64,000 bases of DNA from contig OY783214.1 in the NCBI GenBank assembly GCA_963678705.1, positions 10,478,001 through 10,542,000 on the forward strand, in the 5' to 3' direction. The DNA comes from Panorpa germanica (lineage: Eukaryota > Arthropoda > Insecta > Mecoptera > Panorpidae). The notes beneath the pieces are model-generated. The model did not search any database. It saw only the letters and a list, made by a program, of their open reading frames with translations, and was not told where the DNA came from. The translations under genes were made by a program, and so were the position numbers. Below, in pieces: positions 62,060 to 64,000 of this stretch; the first letter of the stretch is position 1; the number at the start of each line of letters is the position of its first letter.

Positions 62060-62942
62060 GGAAATATTGTAAATCCCACCACCTATTGGGTTTAGCGTGG
62101 TGAACCAAGCTCAACCCACACTTTGTGATAAGCAGTAATATTAAACAGACGTCATATTTATTGGTACTTGGATTATTCGCGATAATGTATTGTCAGACAT
62201 TTAACTCTACAACAATGTTTGTTTGTTGACTTTCAATAATATGTTGTAACTAACTTTAGAGCGTTAGTAGAATCCCAAAATGGAAATATTCGCGCAGCAA
62301 GTACACCTTCACGAGACAAGACAAGAATTAAGTTATATGGCGGAATACAATACCTATACGTACACGTATACGGGCCATGCCGCAGCGTTAAATTTATATG
62401 AACACGGTTCAATTTATAGTGCGGGCTTCACTTTACGACCCGATACAATACTTAGCATTTCTATGGGCTCTACTCGCCATGTTTGCACTGAGGTCAACTC
62501 GGCTAAAGTATACGTTGTCGTTGTGTACAATGATGATGCATGTAACAATGTTACAATGAAAAGTACGTTGATGTACATTATTATAATTAAACAGCAATCA
62601 TCTATGCGATAGAATAATAATCAGAAATATTTATATTACATGACTAGAACAAATTATTCGAAGTTCAAAACGATTTGTTATTATTTCATTACTGAAATAT
62701 ATGTACATCATTTTACAACACGACATAAGTTGCATCTGAATGCTGAACAAACAACTGAATATAAAAAATAAATTATATAGCTTTACAAAAATTTATATAA
62801 TTTATTCCTTGCTTAAACAATATTATAGCAAATACACCTCCCCTAGTTACTTGATGCACTTATGTATTCATTTATATTAATAATATTTATTCTAGCCAAA
62901 CAAACACAAAGTAAACTGACACGAATTTAAACTCAAAATGTG
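62060..62942. other. Upstream region of the giant bitesize exon
   Basis: Probable 5' UTR and promoter side of the long form. A plus-strand open frame at 62,280-62,612 (110 codons, containing a TYTYTYTG run) has no recognisable domain and I do not call it a gene. Confidence 0.4.
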
Positions 62943-63137
62943 TTATGTAAATTTACGCAAGTGGATTGTTGGATTTGTACATTCAGAACTTAACAATAAG
63001 ACGCCCATTACATAGGCCAAGACAATAAATAGATCTGAAGCAGACCATATTGGCTGCATGGAAGACTTGACCACGGCTAGTTCAGCCGCTTCGTTGGTCT
63101 GCTCTGCTGTATTGGCCATTGCAGAAGAATCAGGCAT
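62943..63137 (-). CDS. Possible 64-aa single-pass membrane protein or first exon
   Basis: Starts MPDSSAMANTAEQTNEAAEL, has codon use and GC above the surroundings, and one membrane segment at about residues 35-52 (LFIVLAYVMGVLLL) followed by a short polar tail. A donor-like GTAATG after LAY could instead make it the first exon of a longer membrane protein. It is on the bitesize strand about 0.9 kb upstream of the long-form ATG. I recognise no family. Confidence 0.3.
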   Translation of the reverse strand: MPDSSAMANTAEQTNEAAELAVVKSSMQPIWSASDLFIVLAYVMGVLLLSSECTNPTIHLRKFT

Positions 63138-64000
63138 ACGGTATTATCACATGTTGGATTTATCAAAAAGTCAATTTTCAAACTTTACTATTTACAAGTA
63201 TACCCGCTAAACCCAAATTTTATGTTAAATAAATAATATTTATACAAAAATTATATGCAATATTTTAAATATATTAAAAGAAAAATTATTATAGTTTAAA
63301 TTACGAGAGTTCGGCGGCGACTCATACTTAAAACAATTTAAACTGCCGATATAACTAAAAAGCACTGACTCACTTATTTTTCTATAATGTATACAGAAAC
63401 AAATAAGATAAAATTCATTATCGTATTATAGATTTATACCGCTCTTATAACCTCTTTTAAGTATAAGGCGCCGCCGAACAATCGTGATTTCGACTATAGT
63501 AGGTTTTCTTTATGTAAAATTTTATAAGTCTTTTAGGTAAAATATCTACAGAGGCATTAGTAGTACATAGACCAAGATCTGGATTTAGAAACGGGCATCT
63601 CGAGAAAATAAAGTAAAATATTCACTTTAAATAAATAAATTAAAGATTAAACAAATGTATATTAGATACAATTTAAATCTGAGTGAAAACAGAAATTAAA
63701 AACATGAAATGCGAAGACGCAAATGCAATATTACCTAAAATAATTACCACGTGACGGACCTGTTTCTAATAAAAATAATTTCATTAGCGCCATCGCTAAG
63801 GCTAAGACACGACTTTGCTAAAACTGATAATAAATAGTTAAAGATAAAGTTTGTTGCAAAGAAAACATTCAAAATATATTTACTACTTTAAATTAATAAT
63901 CTATAAATAACACTTAAGAAAGTTTAAAAAAATTAAATTAATATCTTATATCGTTGTTTACATTTTAATTTAAGTAGGAATAAGAATCAAATATATTCAT
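63138..64000. other. Right-edge non-coding region
   Basis: AT-rich; only the small MITE at 63.3-63.5 kb is supported. Confidence 0.6.
63303..63485. mobile_element. Small MITE with GC-rich ~28-nt inverted termini
   Basis: Left ACGAGAGTTCGGCGGCGACT..., right ...GGCGCCGCCGAACAATCGT. The reverse complement matches in about 24 of 28 positions, including GTTCGGCGGCG and ATACTTA. 183 bp in total with an AT-rich core and no ORF. Target duplication unclear, superfamily unknown. Confidence 0.65.

Noticed and set aside
62280-62612. 110-codon plus-strand frame upstream of the giant exon
   Set aside because: Low-complexity YTYTYT run, no domain, antisense to the likely 5' UTR of bitesize.
1-64000. CRISPR arrays, rRNA operons, bacterial operon features
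   Set aside because: None seen; spliced insect genes show this is eukaryotic nuclear DNA.

Overview
The window is AT-rich insect nuclear DNA: large introns, canonical GT-AG splice sites, and a dense load of MITEs and other transposon relics. The recognisable genes are insect orthologues. The order is not assignable from sequence alone; a degraded LINE with a Cys-rich C-terminus resembles families common in Hymenoptera, but that is not diagnostic. No searches were run, so all homology calls rest on motif recognition.

Layout. (1) 1-17,786, minus strand: the 5' coding part of FOXO. Exon 1 (17,510-17,786) carries the start codon and N-terminal AKT site. Exon 2 (12,811-13,028) carries the first half of the forkhead domain. 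The rest of the gene must lie left of base 1, so bases 1-12,810 are intron. (2) 17,787-27,965: intergenic, FOXO upstream region plus transposon relics. (3) 27,966-29,107, plus strand: DNAJC8 (J-domain spliceosome-associated protein), five coding exons, complete. (4) 30,594-62,059, minus strand: bitesize (synaptotagmin-like protein). Six shared 3' exons (30,594-33,011) encode the tandem C2 domains. Two alternative 5' exons both end in phase 1 on a G and can both splice to the same acceptor: a short one (39,511-40,024, Cys-rich N-terminus) and a giant one (55,525-62,059, 2,178 codons, acidic and serine-rich). (5) Nested on the opposite strand in the bitesize intron between 33,012 and 39,510 are two tandem single-exon DUF229 genes (683 and 675 aa, type II membrane proteins of the alkaline-phosphatase/sulfatase-like fold), followed by a mariner remnant. 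(6) The 40,025-55,524 intron holds hAT-type and Harbinger-type MITEs, one inserted inside another copy of its own family, and a 630-bp terminal-inverted-repeat family. (7) Upstream of the giant exon are a possible 64-aa membrane protein (62,943-63,137) and a small MITE.

Functional reading. FOXO is the nutrient-regulated transcription factor of insulin signalling. Bitesize is a C2-domain membrane and cortex adaptor that in Drosophila affects growth and epithelial junctions. DNAJC8 is a housekeeping splicing cofactor. The most notable items are the phase-matched alternative bitesize 5' exons, the antisense nested DUF229 pair with a 53-nt identical tract suggesting gene conversion, and several transposons whose target-site duplications can be read directly.
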